Source: Bacteriovoracaceae bacterium UBA7317
GTDB taxonomy: Bacteria > Bdellovibrionota > Bacteriovoracia > Bacteriovoracales > Bacteriovoracaceae
DNA: 7,921 nucleotides
Reading direction: 5' to 3'
Assembly: GCA_002474345.1 (NCBI GenBank)
Contig: DKQD01000044.1
Location: 1-7,921, forward strand
Of the stretch, positions 1-6,547 are shown piece after piece. Positions within the stretch are counted from its first letter, which is position 1. Every line of letters starts with the position of its first letter. The notes under the pieces are model-generated. The model did no database searches. It saw nothing but the letters and a program-made list of their open reading frames with translations, and was not told where the DNA came from. The position numbers and the translations under genes are program-made.

Positions 1-483
1 TGTTGGATCTTTCCAATCTGCTTTAATTTTCTTAGCAGTAAACCAACAAGACTTTCTTCTAGCGAATCTTTTCTTATCTTTCTCGAGGTCTCCTCCGCCT
101 TGACCTTCTTCAGTACTAGAAGGAGAAGTTGCGCTACCCTTATACTTTTTAGAATAAGGTGTTTTATAAGCTTTGATAATTTGATCTTGTTCCTTTGTCT
201 CCCCAAGCTTAACAAGAAGTGACTTCAAAATACCCTCGTTAATGAGGATTCTTCTGTTTAACTCTTTGTTTGTCTGAGGATCCAATTTGAAAATAAAGTA
301 CTTAAAGAAACCTCTTCGAACTCCATTAGAAGTTGGTTGACCGAGGTTCAATTTACCCCAATCATCTTCTATAAAAAGTTCTCCAGATCCTTCTTTAAGG
401 ACGTCTTTTACCATTTCTGAAAGAGCTTCTAACTCATTCTCTGGTAATTCAGCTTTCGCCACTAAGGCCAATTCGTAAATCAT
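1..483 (-). CDS. rpsF: Ribosomal protein S6 fused in frame to ribosomal protein S18 (partial; S18 part cut by window edge)
   Basis: The frame from the ATG at 483 is open for 161 codons to the window edge. Residues 1-96 are bS6, a 30S platform protein: an N-terminal YELALV strand, then IEDDWGKLNLG, which matches the EDWG...L segment of S6, then a YFIFKLDP strand, then NRRILINEGILKSLLVKL, equivalent to the FRFNDAVIRSMVMR helix and strand of E. coli S6. Residues 97-137 are a linker rich in Ser, Thr, Gly, Glu and Lys. From about residue 138 the protein reads RFARRKSCWFTAKKIKADWKDP, written in parts RFARRKSCWF and TAKKIKADWKDP, which matches the start of bS18 (RRRKFCRFTAE...DYKDI in E. coli). The linker and S18 start contain no in-frame ATG, GTG or TTG, so a separate S18 could not begin here. 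The Shine-Dalgarno AGGAG (491-495) sits 7 nt before the ATG. S6 is certain; fusion is very likely, but the remaining S18 sequence is outside the window. Confidence 0.9.
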   Translation of the reverse strand, partial: MIYELALVAKAELPENELEALSEMVKDVLKEGSGELFIEDDWGKLNLGQPTSNGVRRGFFKYFIFKLDPQTNKELNRRILINEGILKSLLVKLGETKEQDQIIKAYKTPYSKKYKGSATSPSSTEEGQGGGDLEKDKKRFARRKSCWFTAKKIKADWKDPT

Positions 484-508
484 GGTTTAACTCCTGGCTT
501 ACAATTGA

Positions 509-534
509 GCTCTTCCCCATTATTAGGAAAGAGC
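509..534 (-). promoter_or_regulatory. Leader hairpin before the S6-S18 gene
   Basis: On the minus strand GCTCTTTCC pairs with GGGAAGAGC (9 bp including one G-U) around an 8-nt loop, 25 nt before the start codon. The pairing is complete only in the minus-strand RNA; the other strand would have a C-A mismatch, which favours an RNA role in this leader. In several phyla rpsF mRNA leaders bind the S6-S18 complex for autoregulation. The CCG-containing bulge I associate with that known motif is not visible here, so the function is a guess. Confidence 0.4.
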
Positions 535-539
535 GAGTT

Positions 540-568
540 ATTACAACGCTAAGCATTAAATCTGCAAA
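540..568 (-). promoter_or_regulatory. Candidate sigma70-type promoter for the S6-S18 gene
   Basis: On the minus strand TTTGCA (568-563) and TGTAAT (545-540) are 17 nt apart; they match TTGACA at four of six and TATAAT at five of six positions. Transcription would begin near 533, so the 509-534 hairpin would lie at the very 5' end of the message. RNase G ends 81 nt upstream, so read-through from that gene is also possible. Confidence 0.35.
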
Positions 569-589
569 TAGCCTGTGTAACTTAGCATT
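548..589 (-). repeat. Repeated GCTAAGCATT-like element in the RNase G / S6 gap
   Basis: On the plus strand GCTAAGCATT (548-557) recurs as CTTAGCATT (581-589). The two copies form a direct repeat (eight of nine matching), and GCTAAG and CTTAGC also form an inverted repeat around 27 nt. The first copy lies in the spacer of the candidate S6-S18 promoter. It could be an operator pair or a weak hairpin. No known regulator is recognised. Confidence 0.3.
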
Positions 590-649
590 CTTTTTCTCAG
601 ATTTAAAGGGAGCAGCAATCAAAAACTAAGGATAAAGGGTTAAAAAAGA

Positions 650-2236
650 CTAATATTCTCTCGAAAAGATTTCATATTGCTCAACATGATAATTATTCTC
701 AGACCTGATTATTAACGCTGTGCCAAACCTCTCTTCCAAGGTGTCAATAATATCAAGGTCATCACCGCAGAGCCTTGCCGTGACTTCAGGATGCGCATAA
801 ATATAAACTTTCTTACAGTTTTTATTTTTTCTAAGCAGTTTTGTTAACTCTCTAATAAGTTCGTAACAAACAGTAAGAGTAGATTTTACTCTTCCCGTGC
901 CTTCACAATAAGGGCAAGGTTCACACATAACTCTTGTTAAGGTGTCTCTCGTCCTTTTTCTTGTCATCTCCACTAAGCCTAGACCTGAGATAGGAAGAAC
1001 GTTTGTTTTGGCCCGGTCTTTTTTTAAAGCTTCCAAAAGGGCAGAATAGACTGCAAACCTATTCTCCTCTTTTTCCATATCGATGAAATCAATAATAATG
1101 ATACCACCACAGTTTCTTAAGCGAAGTTGATAAGCGATCTCTTTGACAGCTTCCAAGTTTGTCTTGAGAATCGTATCCTCGAGAGTCTTTCTACCTATGT
1201 ACTTCCCTGTATTTACATCAATAGAGACTAGGGCTTCAGTTTGATCTATATTTAAAGATCCTCCAGAGCGAAGGAAAACTTTATTAGAAAGACCTCGCTC
1301 AATTTCAAGGTCTATCCCATAATGCTCAAAGATAGGAGCATCTCCTTCATATAACCTCGTTTTACCTCTCATGGAAGGAAGAAATTTTGATATAAATTTT
1401 TCAACTTCTTTAAGGTTATCTTTAGTGTCTACAACTATTTGATGGACGTCTTCATCAGTAATATCTCTTAAAACTCTTTGAATAAAGTTTAAGTCTTGAT
1501 AAGCGAGGTAAGGAGCTTTTGCCTTTTCAGCTTTCCTCCCAACTTCTTTCCAGATTTTAACCAACATATTGAAATCAGCTCTAAGAGTTTTGGAGCTTTG
1601 GCCCTCCGCTGCTGTTCTGGCAATTATTCCTTTCCCCTCGGGTCTTATATTATCAAGAATCTCTTTTAATCTTTCCCTTTCATCTTCACTTTCAATTCTT
1701 CTAGAAACGCCAGTATGCTCAATATAAGGCATAAAGACCACATGCCTACCTGCAAGAGTTATATGTCTCGTAATACGAGGGCCCTTTGTGGAAATCGGCT
1801 CCTTAGCTATTTGAACAATAATTTCTTGGCCTTCTTTTAGAAATGTTTCTATTGCGGCCTCAGGCCTGAACCTCATATTCACGGATTCACCCAGAGTGCT
1901 TAACTCGTCAGGAATAATTTCGCCTATTTGGTTAGAGCCTTCCTCCTCTAGATTCTTTTTACTTAATTCGGCCATCTCCCTCTGCTCTTGTAGAGTAGGG
2001 ATATAGGCATCATCCACATACAAAAACGCTGCTTTTTCATAACCTATATCGACAAAAGCAGATTGCATGCCAGGTAAGACTCTTAAAACTCTGCCTCTGT
2101 AGATATTTCCCACCGATGGATGATTATCAACACTTTCCCTATGCCTTTCCATAAGGTAGTCAAGAATTTCTCCACTATCCAAAAGAGCTGCTCTACACTC
2201 ATTTAATGTTTGATTTAAAAGTAGCTCTTTTCCCAT
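650..2236 (-). CDS. rng: Ribonuclease G (RNase E/G family endoribonuclease)
   Basis: A 528-residue endoribonuclease that would cut single-stranded RNA at AU-rich sites and serve rRNA 5' maturation and mRNA turnover in the cytoplasm. An S1 RNA-binding domain covers about residues 38-160, with the family core GNIYRGRVLRVLPGMQSAFV at 43-62. The 5'-sensor segment GIIARTA is at 203-209 (R207, T208). Catalytic metal-binding aspartates are D340 in SIDVNTG and D383 in IIDFIDM. The Zn-link CPYCEGTGR lies at 441-449 with C441 and C444. It is RNase G rather than RNase E because there is no long disordered scaffold tail after the catalytic part. It is somewhat longer than E. coli RNase G (about 490 residues), mainly through an acidic insertion in S1 at about 76-118. 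The ATG at 2236 has only a weak Shine-Dalgarno (GAGA). It lies 61 nt downstream of the nucleoside transporter and may be cotranscribed with it. Confidence 0.96.
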   Translation of the reverse strand: MGKELLLNQTLNECRAALLDSGEILDYLMERHRESVDNHPSVGNIYRGRVLRVLPGMQSAFVDIGYEKAAFLYVDDAYIPTLQEQREMAELSKKNLEEEGSNQIGEIIPDELSTLGESVNMRFRPEAAIETFLKEGQEIIVQIAKEPISTKGPRITRHITLAGRHVVFMPYIEHTGVSRRIESEDERERLKEILDNIRPEGKGIIARTAAEGQSSKTLRADFNMLVKIWKEVGRKAEKAKAPYLAYQDLNFIQRVLRDITDEDVHQIVVDTKDNLKEVEKFISKFLPSMRGKTRLYEGDAPIFEHYGIDLEIERGLSNKVFLRSGGSLNIDQTEALVSIDVNTGKYIGRKTLEDTILKTNLEAVKEIAYQLRLRNCGGIIIIDFIDMEKEENRFAVYSALLEALKKDRAKTNVLPISGLGLVEMTRKRTRDTLTRVMCEPCPYCEGTGRVKSTLTVCYELIRELTKLLRKNKNCKKVYIYAHPEVTARLCGDDLDIIDTLEERFGTALIIRSENNYHVEQYEIFSREY

Positions 2237-2271
2237 CTAGGTTCTCAATTTTTTAAAGTTACGGATCAAAT

Positions 2272-2298
2272 ATAATAATGATTTATATCATATATTAT
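2272..2298. repeat. AT-rich imperfect palindrome between transporter and RNase G genes
   Basis: ATAATAATGAT (2272-2282) pairs with ATCATATATTAT (2287-2298) as 11 bp with one bulged A and a 4-nt loop. It overlaps the transporter stop codon and lies about 36 nt before the RNase G start. Ten of eleven pairs are A-T, so it is a weak RNA hairpin and has no following T-run. It could be an operator or a chance result of base composition. Confidence 0.3.
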
Positions 2299-3533
2299 TA
2301 GATCATTATCCCAGCAATACAAGCAGTCATCAAGCATGCAAGAGTGCCACCTAAGAGGCACTTCATTCCAAGTTTAGCAAACTCTTTTCTTCTATCAGGA
2401 GCTAATGAACCTATTCCACCAACCTGTATAGCAATGGAACTGAAATTTGCAAAACCGCAAAGAGCATAAATACTAATATTGATAGATCTTTCAGAAAGGC
2501 CACCCGGTGTATTGATCATTTTTTGCAGCCCAGTATAGGCAACGAACTCATTCAAAACTAGCTTTTGACCTAACAAAGTTCCAACTTTCAAACATTCATC
2601 CCAATTCCAGGGAACTCCCAATAGCCAGGCAACTGGAGCAAATAAATAACCTAAAAGAAATTCTATTGTTACATTAGGATAACCAACCCAACTCCCTACC
2701 CAGCCAAGAACACCATTGCAAAGTGCTATTAAAGCTATAAAGGCAAGCAACATCGCTGCAACATTAAGAGCAAGGGTCAAACCTTCAGAGGCACCTGTCG
2801 CTGCAGCATCAATTATGTTCGTCGATGTTTTCGGCAATTGAAAACTCACATCGCCTTTGGTTACAGACTTTTCGGTTTCAGGAACAAGCAACTTAGCACA
2901 AACCAATGCAGCTGGCGCGGACATAACAGATGCAGCAAGAAGGTGACCTGCATCAATCCCCATTCCAACGTAAGCTGCAAGAACACCACCAGCAACAGTA
3001 GCCATTCCTCCTGTCATTAAGGCCATAAGCTCAGATCTTGTCATTTTAGAAAGGTAGGGTTTAACAACCAGAGGTGCTTCGGTTTGACCTGCAAAGATAT
3101 TAGCGGCTGCGGCAAGAGATTCGGCTCCTGAGGTCCCCATAACACGTACCATTACCCAAGCAACTCCCTTAATCAGAAGCTGCATGATCCCAATATGATA
3201 GAGAACTGACATTAATGCTGACATGAAAATGATAGTAGGAAGAACAAAAGTGGCAAAAACAAACCCGACCTTCTGGAAATCCTTTAAGCCTCCAAACACA
3301 AAGTCTGAACCTGCGTTAGTAAAGTCTAGAATTTGAACAAAGAATTGTTTAATCCATTCAAATGAACTTTTTCCCCAAGGAGTTTTAAGGATCAAAAACC
3401 CAAAAAGAAGTTGTAAACCAATTCCAGTTAGAATCGTCTTTTTATTCACTTTTTCCTTAGAGTCGCTGAGTAGGTAAGCTATTCCAACCATGACAAGTAA
3501 ACCTATAAAGGAAACAATTCTTTCTTGCAGCAC
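2298..3533 (-). CDS. nupC: NupC-family concentrative nucleoside transporter
   Basis: A 411-residue inner-membrane cation-coupled nucleoside importer of the CNT family, close to the usual bacterial length of about 400. Hydrophobic helices run through almost the whole protein. Family landmarks are GSDFVFGGL at 75-83, the first binding hairpin [19 protein letters not shown] at 143-161 (Q150, T151, E152), the second hairpin [11 protein letters not shown] at 326-336 (N328, E329) and [19 protein letters not shown] at 357-375 (N363, S366). These correspond to the base- and ribose-binding residues and the cation site in Vibrio cholerae CNT. The start is GTG at 3533, 5 nt after a strong AGGAGG (3539-3544); an in-frame stop lies just upstream. 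It sits opposite a divergent operon of nucleoside phosphorylases and cytidine deaminase, which would use the imported nucleosides. The exact substrate range cannot be read from the sequence; nupC is the best family name. Confidence 0.95.
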   Translation of the reverse strand: MLQERIVSFIGLLVMVGIAYLLSDSKEKVNKKTILTGIGLQLLFGFLILKTPWGKSSFEWIKQFFVQILDFTNAGSDFVFGGLKDFQKVGFVFATFVLPTIIFMSALMSVLYHIGIMQLLIKGVAWVMVRVMGTSGAESLAAAANIFAGQTEAPLVVKPYLSKMTRSELMALMTGGMATVAGGVLAAYVGMGIDAGHLLAASVMSAPAALVCAKLLVPETEKSVTKGDVSFQLPKTSTNIIDAAATGASEGLTLALNVAAMLLAFIALIALCNGVLGWVGSWVGYPNVTIEFLLGYLFAPVAWLLGVPWNWDECLKVGTLLGQKLVLNEFVAYTGLQKMINTPGGLSERSINISIYALCGFANFSSIAIQVGGIGSLAPDRRKEFAKLGMKCLLGGTLACLMTACIAGIMI

Positions 3534-3544
3534 ACCATCCTCCT
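3531..3544 (-). promoter_or_regulatory. Ribosome binding site that decides the transporter's GTG start
   Basis: AGGAGG (3544-3539, minus strand) is followed by ATGGTGTG. The ATG touching the Shine-Dalgarno is in another frame and opens only 11 codons, while the GTG at 3533 is 5 nt away and opens the transporter. The spacing and the long frame select GTG. Confidence 0.7.
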
Positions 3545-3558
3545 AAAAAAATCCATTA

Positions 3559-3605
3559 CCCCTAAAATTTGGGCATTTATCCATATAATGTCCAGCCCCT
3601 AAAAT
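3559..3605 (-). repeat. Two direct copies of ATTTTAGGGG upstream of the transporter
   Basis: The minus strand carries ATTTTAGGGG at 3605-3596 and again at 3568-3559, identical over 10 nt and 37 bp apart centre to centre, about three and a half helical turns. Between them GGACATT and AATGCCC form an imperfect inverted repeat (plus-strand positions 3571-3593). A weak promoter (TTGATT 3608-3603, TATATG 3587-3582, spacing only 15) would have its -35 overlapping the distal copy. This looks like an operator pair for the transporter, but no known regulator is recognised. Confidence 0.35.
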
Positions 3606-3688
3606 CAAGATAATGGTCAACACAAAGTTTTCTTTAAATGGAATATGATATGTTTATAAGCCAATGATTTTTTGGACTTTTAAGTCCG

Positions 3689-4141
3689 TTAAAAGTGAAT
3701 ATTATACCGAACCATAGGAGCTAAACTAGCAAGACCTTTTTTAGTATTTGACTTAGAAAAAAGCTCACTTCCAGCGAAGAAGTCTTTCTTAATAGGGTTA
3801 TCAGGACTTTTAGTTTCCGATGTATCATATGCGTCTTTACTTCTTGATGCATGTTTCCAAGCGACGACTCCAACCCCTAAAATAATTCCGATAGCCCCTC
3901 CCGTAACAATATTTTTTAAGTTTTCTCCTGGCTCCTCCACAAATGAAAGCGTGGAAAGTCCCAAGACTGACCCTGCAACTCCAACTCCTGCTACCGTATA
4001 AAGGTCCCTTAAAGAATCTCCTAAAACACCCGTGCTGCCACCTTCCTGAGCAAACCCTTGATTAGAGTTAGGTAGCAGAAAGGAGCAAAAAATAAAAAAA
4101 CAAAACGTCATTCTCCACATTTTCTGCCAAAGTTTGTTCAT
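3689..4141 (-). CDS. Exported small protein of unknown function with a glycine-rich membrane hairpin
   Basis: A 150-residue protein whose family I cannot name. Residues 1-31 look like a signal peptide: basic start (K3, K7, R10), hydrophobic core MTFCFFIFCSFLLP at 11-24, and a possible cut after A31 in GFAQEGG. Two further hydrophobic glycine-rich segments follow, about 47-68 (YTVAGVGVAGSVLGLSTLSF) and 77-95 (NIVTGGAIGIILGVGVVAW), separated by a short acidic loop, VEEPGEN. A polar, lysine-rich tail follows. The last residues, PMVRYNIHF, alternate hydrophobic and polar positions and end in Phe. The start chosen is the second ATG (4141) because GAGG (4153-4150) is 8 nt from it but only 2 nt from the first ATG at 4147. 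It lies 155 nt upstream of the nucleoside transporter on the same strand and diverges from the phosphorylase operon; an envelope location is inferred. Confidence 0.75.
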   Translation of the reverse strand: MNKLWQKMWRMTFCFFIFCSFLLPNSNQGFAQEGGSTGVLGDSLRDLYTVAGVGVAGSVLGLSTLSFVEEPGENLKNIVTGGAIGIILGVGVVAWKHASRSKDAYDTSETKSPDNPIKKDFFAGSELFSKSNTKKGLASLAPMVRYNIHF

Positions 4142-4212
4142 GACCATTACCTCAATATTTTTAATTGTTTCCTATCTTCCTGAAAGTAATAGCTTATTAA
4201 AGTCATTTCATA

Positions 4213-4242
4213 TTTACAACTCATCAGAATTAAGAATATCAT
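4213..4242 (+). promoter_or_regulatory. Candidate sigma70-type promoter for the nucleoside-salvage operon
   Basis: TTTACA (4213-4218) and TATCAT (4237-4242) each match consensus at five of six positions, with 18 nt between them. Transcription would begin near 4249, giving a leader of about 67 nt. That leader contains CTTTTTAAAAG (4250-4260) and CCAATTGG (4290-4297), two small palindromes that could bind a repressor. This is the best promoter match in the 4148-4315 gap, which holds no gene. Confidence 0.5.
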
Positions 4243-4315
4243 GGTGGACCTTTTTAAAAGCATTGGGCATTGTGACGGAAGGCTTTGATCCAATTGGTTA
4301 AAACAGGTAAACTTT

Positions 4316-5716
4316 ATGTTAGAAAATCAGGTTAAAAAAAAACCGTCTTCAAAAAATAAAATAGAAGAACAAAAAGCAAGTCAATTAGACTTTTCTGCTT
4401 ACACGATACTCCAAAAAAAAAGTCAAGGTAAGCAACTTTCCTCTCAGGAAATTAAATGGTTCATTAATGGCTTGCTATCCGGCGAGGTTGCAGATTACCA
4501 AATGACTGCACTTCTAATGGCAATTCATATTAACGGTTTCAATACAGACGAAACAAGTGCACTTACAGATGCCATGCTTTATTCAGGAAAAGTTTTAAAC
4601 TTTCCCGAACAAAGGGTCATAGACAAGCACTCTACGGGAGGAGTTGGAGACAAGACCTCTTTTATCCTCGCACCAATTGCAGCAGCTTGTGGAGTTAAAG
4701 TTCCTATGATCTCTGGGAGAGGCTTAGGCCACACAGGGGGAACAACTGATAAGATTGAGTCTATTCCAGGCTTTAAAACTAGTTTATCTATTGATGAGTT
4801 TAAAAAAATCCTTGAAGCTAATAACCTTGTTCTCATGGGGCAAACCCAAGACATTGCTCCAGCAGACAAAATCATTTATGGGCTTAGAGATGTAACAGCA
4901 ACAATAGATTGCATCCCCCTTATAACAGCTTCCATCATGAGCAAAAAACTAGCAGAAGGAGCCAGTGGCATCGTTATGGACATTAAGACAGGTCAAGGCG
5001 CCTTCCTAACGACCCTTGGCAAGGCCCGCAAGCTGGCCAAAAGCCTTCAAGATACTGCACTGAGGTTTAACAAAAATATTATGACTATGATTACAGACAT
5101 GTCAGAACCTCTGGGCATGGCCGTCGGTAATAGCCTTGAAATAATAGAAAGTATTGAAACTTTAAAAGGAAATGGCCCTAAAGACCTAACAAAAGTCTCT
5201 TTAGAATTAGCAGGAGGTATGATTCATATTGCGGGGCTAGCTAAAACACACAAAGCCGGAATAAAAATGGCCAAAAATGCACTCAAAGATGGATCTGCAT
5301 TAAAAAAGTTTGTCGACCTTTTAAAAACACAGGGAGGCGATGCCTCCTTTGTAGAAGATTACTCAAAGTTTAATCTTGCTACCCAGAGAACAGAGGTTCT
5401 CTCCATGAAGAGTGGCTACATCCACTCAATGGATACAAAAAAAATTGGCCTCCATTGTGTAAAGTTAGGAGGAGGCAGGTTGGTAAAGGAAGACTTGGTA
5501 GACCCAAGTGTAGGTTTTATATTTCACAAAAAAATAGGTGACAAAGTTAAAGCTGGAGAGCCAATCCTCACAATTTACCACCATGAAACTCAAAGCGAAC
5601 TCGCGAACACCCTTAAAGAAGAACTTGCTCAACAAGATATTAAAATAAAGCCCAAAGTTCCTCTCAAAAAACGTCCTCTTATATACGAAACCTCTGTTAA
5701 GTGGAGCCACAACTAA
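4316..5716 (+). CDS. deoA: Thymidine / pyrimidine-nucleoside phosphorylase
   Basis: A 466-residue cytosolic enzyme that uses phosphate to split thymidine, and probably deoxyuridine and perhaps uridine, into base and (deoxy)ribose-1-phosphate. The small helical domain starts near residue 26, the phosphate-binding loop DKHSTGGVGDK is at 103-113, and the family signature SGRGLGHTGGTTDKIE is at 133-148. The base-binding set is R191 (in GLRDVTAT), S206 and K210 (in SIMSKK), with the same spacing as R171, S186 and K190 of E. coli DeoA. The C-terminal domain runs from about 360 to 425, with LGGGRLVKEDLVDPSVGF at 384-401. The first 25 residues are an extra, lysine-rich polar extension with no alternative Met before residue 63. 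Translation starts at ATG 4316 with a weak AGG Shine-Dalgarno. The stop TAA overlaps the next start by one base. DeoA and Pdp specificities cannot be told apart by eye. Confidence 0.93.
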   Translation: MLENQVKKKPSSKNKIEEQKASQLDFSAYTILQKKSQGKQLSSQEIKWFINGLLSGEVADYQMTALLMAIHINGFNTDETSALTDAMLYSGKVLNFPEQRVIDKHSTGGVGDKTSFILAPIAAACGVKVPMISGRGLGHTGGTTDKIESIPGFKTSLSIDEFKKILEANNLVLMGQTQDIAPADKIIYGLRDVTATIDCIPLITASIMSKKLAEGASGIVMDIKTGQGAFLTTLGKARKLAKSLQDTALRFNKNIMTMITDMSEPLGMAVGNSLEIIESIETLKGNGPKDLTKVSLELAGGMIHIAGLAKTHKAGIKMAKNALKDGSALKKFVDLLKTQGGDASFVEDYSKFNLATQRTEVLSMKSGYIHSMDTKKIGLHCVKLGGGRLVKEDLVDPSVGFIFHKKIGDKVKAGEPILTIYHHETQSELANTLKEELAQQDIKIKPKVPLKKRPLIYETSVKWSHN

Positions 5717-6540
5717 TGTATGAAAAATTAGAACAATCAGCTAAATATATCCAATCACTTAGTTCAACTTCTCCTAAGGTAGGAGTTGTTCTGGGCTCAG
5801 GTTTAGGTGCTTTTGTAGATAAAATTGAAAACCCAAAGGTTATTCCATACTCAGAGGTTCCTAATTTCAAAAGCCCAAATGTAGAGGGTCACGAGGGTCG
5901 CCTTATATTGGGTAATATTGAAGAAGTTGAAATAGCGGTTCTTCAGGGTAGAATCCATGCTTATGAAGGCTATAGCATGGAAGAAGTTGTCTTTTCCACT
6001 AGAGTTCTTGCAACCTTAGGAATAGAGAACCTAATTCTTACAAATGCTGCTGGCGGAATAAACCTGGATTATAACCCTGGTGACATTATATTGATTGATG
6101 ACCATATAAATCTAACTGGCAGAAACCCTCTTATTGGACCTAACAAATCAGAATTAGGGCCAAGGTTTCCTGATATGTCACACGCCTATCATCCTGATAT
6201 TAAAAAAGCTTTCCTTGAGTCTGCTAGAGATATGGGCTCAAATTTAAAATCTGGAGTCTATGCTGGCTTACTTGGCCCAACTTACGAAACGCCATCAGAA
6301 ATTAAAATGCTCAGGATTCTTGGTGCAGACATGGTTGGTATGAGTACCGTACCTGAGTCAATTGCAGCAAATCACTTTGGGGTCAAGGTAGGTGGGCTTT
6401 CCTGCATAACAAATATGGCTGCAGGAATTAAAGACGAAACTCTCAAACACGAAGACATTAAAGAACAGGCTTTAAAAGTTATGAACTTCTTTAGCTCGCT
6501 TCTTGCAGATGCAATCAAAAAGATTGGCAGTGAGGATTAA
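5716..6540 (+). CDS. punA: Purine nucleoside phosphorylase (trimeric, inosine/guanosine type)
   Basis: A 274-residue enzyme that phosphorolyses inosine, guanosine and their deoxy forms to base plus (deoxy)ribose-1-phosphate. It belongs to the trimeric, mammalian-like class and has that class's typical length of about 270-290. Motifs are the phosphate loop VVLGSGLG at 24-31 (S28), VEGHEGR with H59, GRIHAYEG at 78-85 (R79, H81), the signature TNAAGGIN at 109-116, the base-site glutamate E191 in TYETPSE, VGMSTVPE at 207-214 (M209, S210), and N233 in CITNMAAG. E191 and N233 match the residues that favour 6-oxopurines over adenosine. The frame extends back to a GTG at 5701, but the ATG at 5716 is preferred: it overlaps the preceding stop as TAATG and has GGAG (5703-5706) 9 nt upstream. 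This suggests translational coupling to the pyrimidine phosphorylase. Confidence 0.95.
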   Translation: MYEKLEQSAKYIQSLSSTSPKVGVVLGSGLGAFVDKIENPKVIPYSEVPNFKSPNVEGHEGRLILGNIEEVEIAVLQGRIHAYEGYSMEEVVFSTRVLATLGIENLILTNAAGGINLDYNPGDIILIDDHINLTGRNPLIGPNKSELGPRFPDMSHAYHPDIKKAFLESARDMGSNLKSGVYAGLLGPTYETPSEIKMLRILGADMVGMSTVPESIAANHFGVKVGGLSCITNMAAGIKDETLKHEDIKEQALKVMNFFSSLLADAIKKIGSED

Positions 6541-6547
6541 ACCAGTT

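Noticed and set aside
601..652. Possible terminator after RNase G in the T-rich sequence past its stop
   Set aside because: T-runs are present, but no GC-containing stem precedes them.
2838..3020. Plus-strand open frame of 60 codons
   Set aside because: It lies wholly inside the nucleoside transporter on the opposite strand and encodes no recognisable family.
3526..3538. ATG at 3538 as the transporter start
   Set aside because: It is out of frame, reaches a stop after 11 codons and directly touches the Shine-Dalgarno.
3674..3687. GGACTTTTAAGTCC hairpin just after the exported-protein stop codon, considered as a terminator
   Set aside because: On the minus strand the stem is short and is followed by A's, not T's; the T-run precedes it on the plus strand, where no gene ends.
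4579..4875. Minus-strand open frame of 98 codons
   Set aside because: It is antisense to the most conserved part of the pyrimidine phosphorylase and has no family resemblance.
5465..5710. Minus-strand open frame of 81 codons with hydrophobic stretches
   Set aside because: It is antisense to the phosphorylase C-terminal domain; the hydrophobicity follows from reading Lys-rich codons backwards.
6503..6547. Upstream ATG (6503) as cytidine deaminase start
   Set aside because: It would add 15 residues not found in the family and overlap the purine phosphorylase by 38 nt; ATG 6548 gives the normal length.
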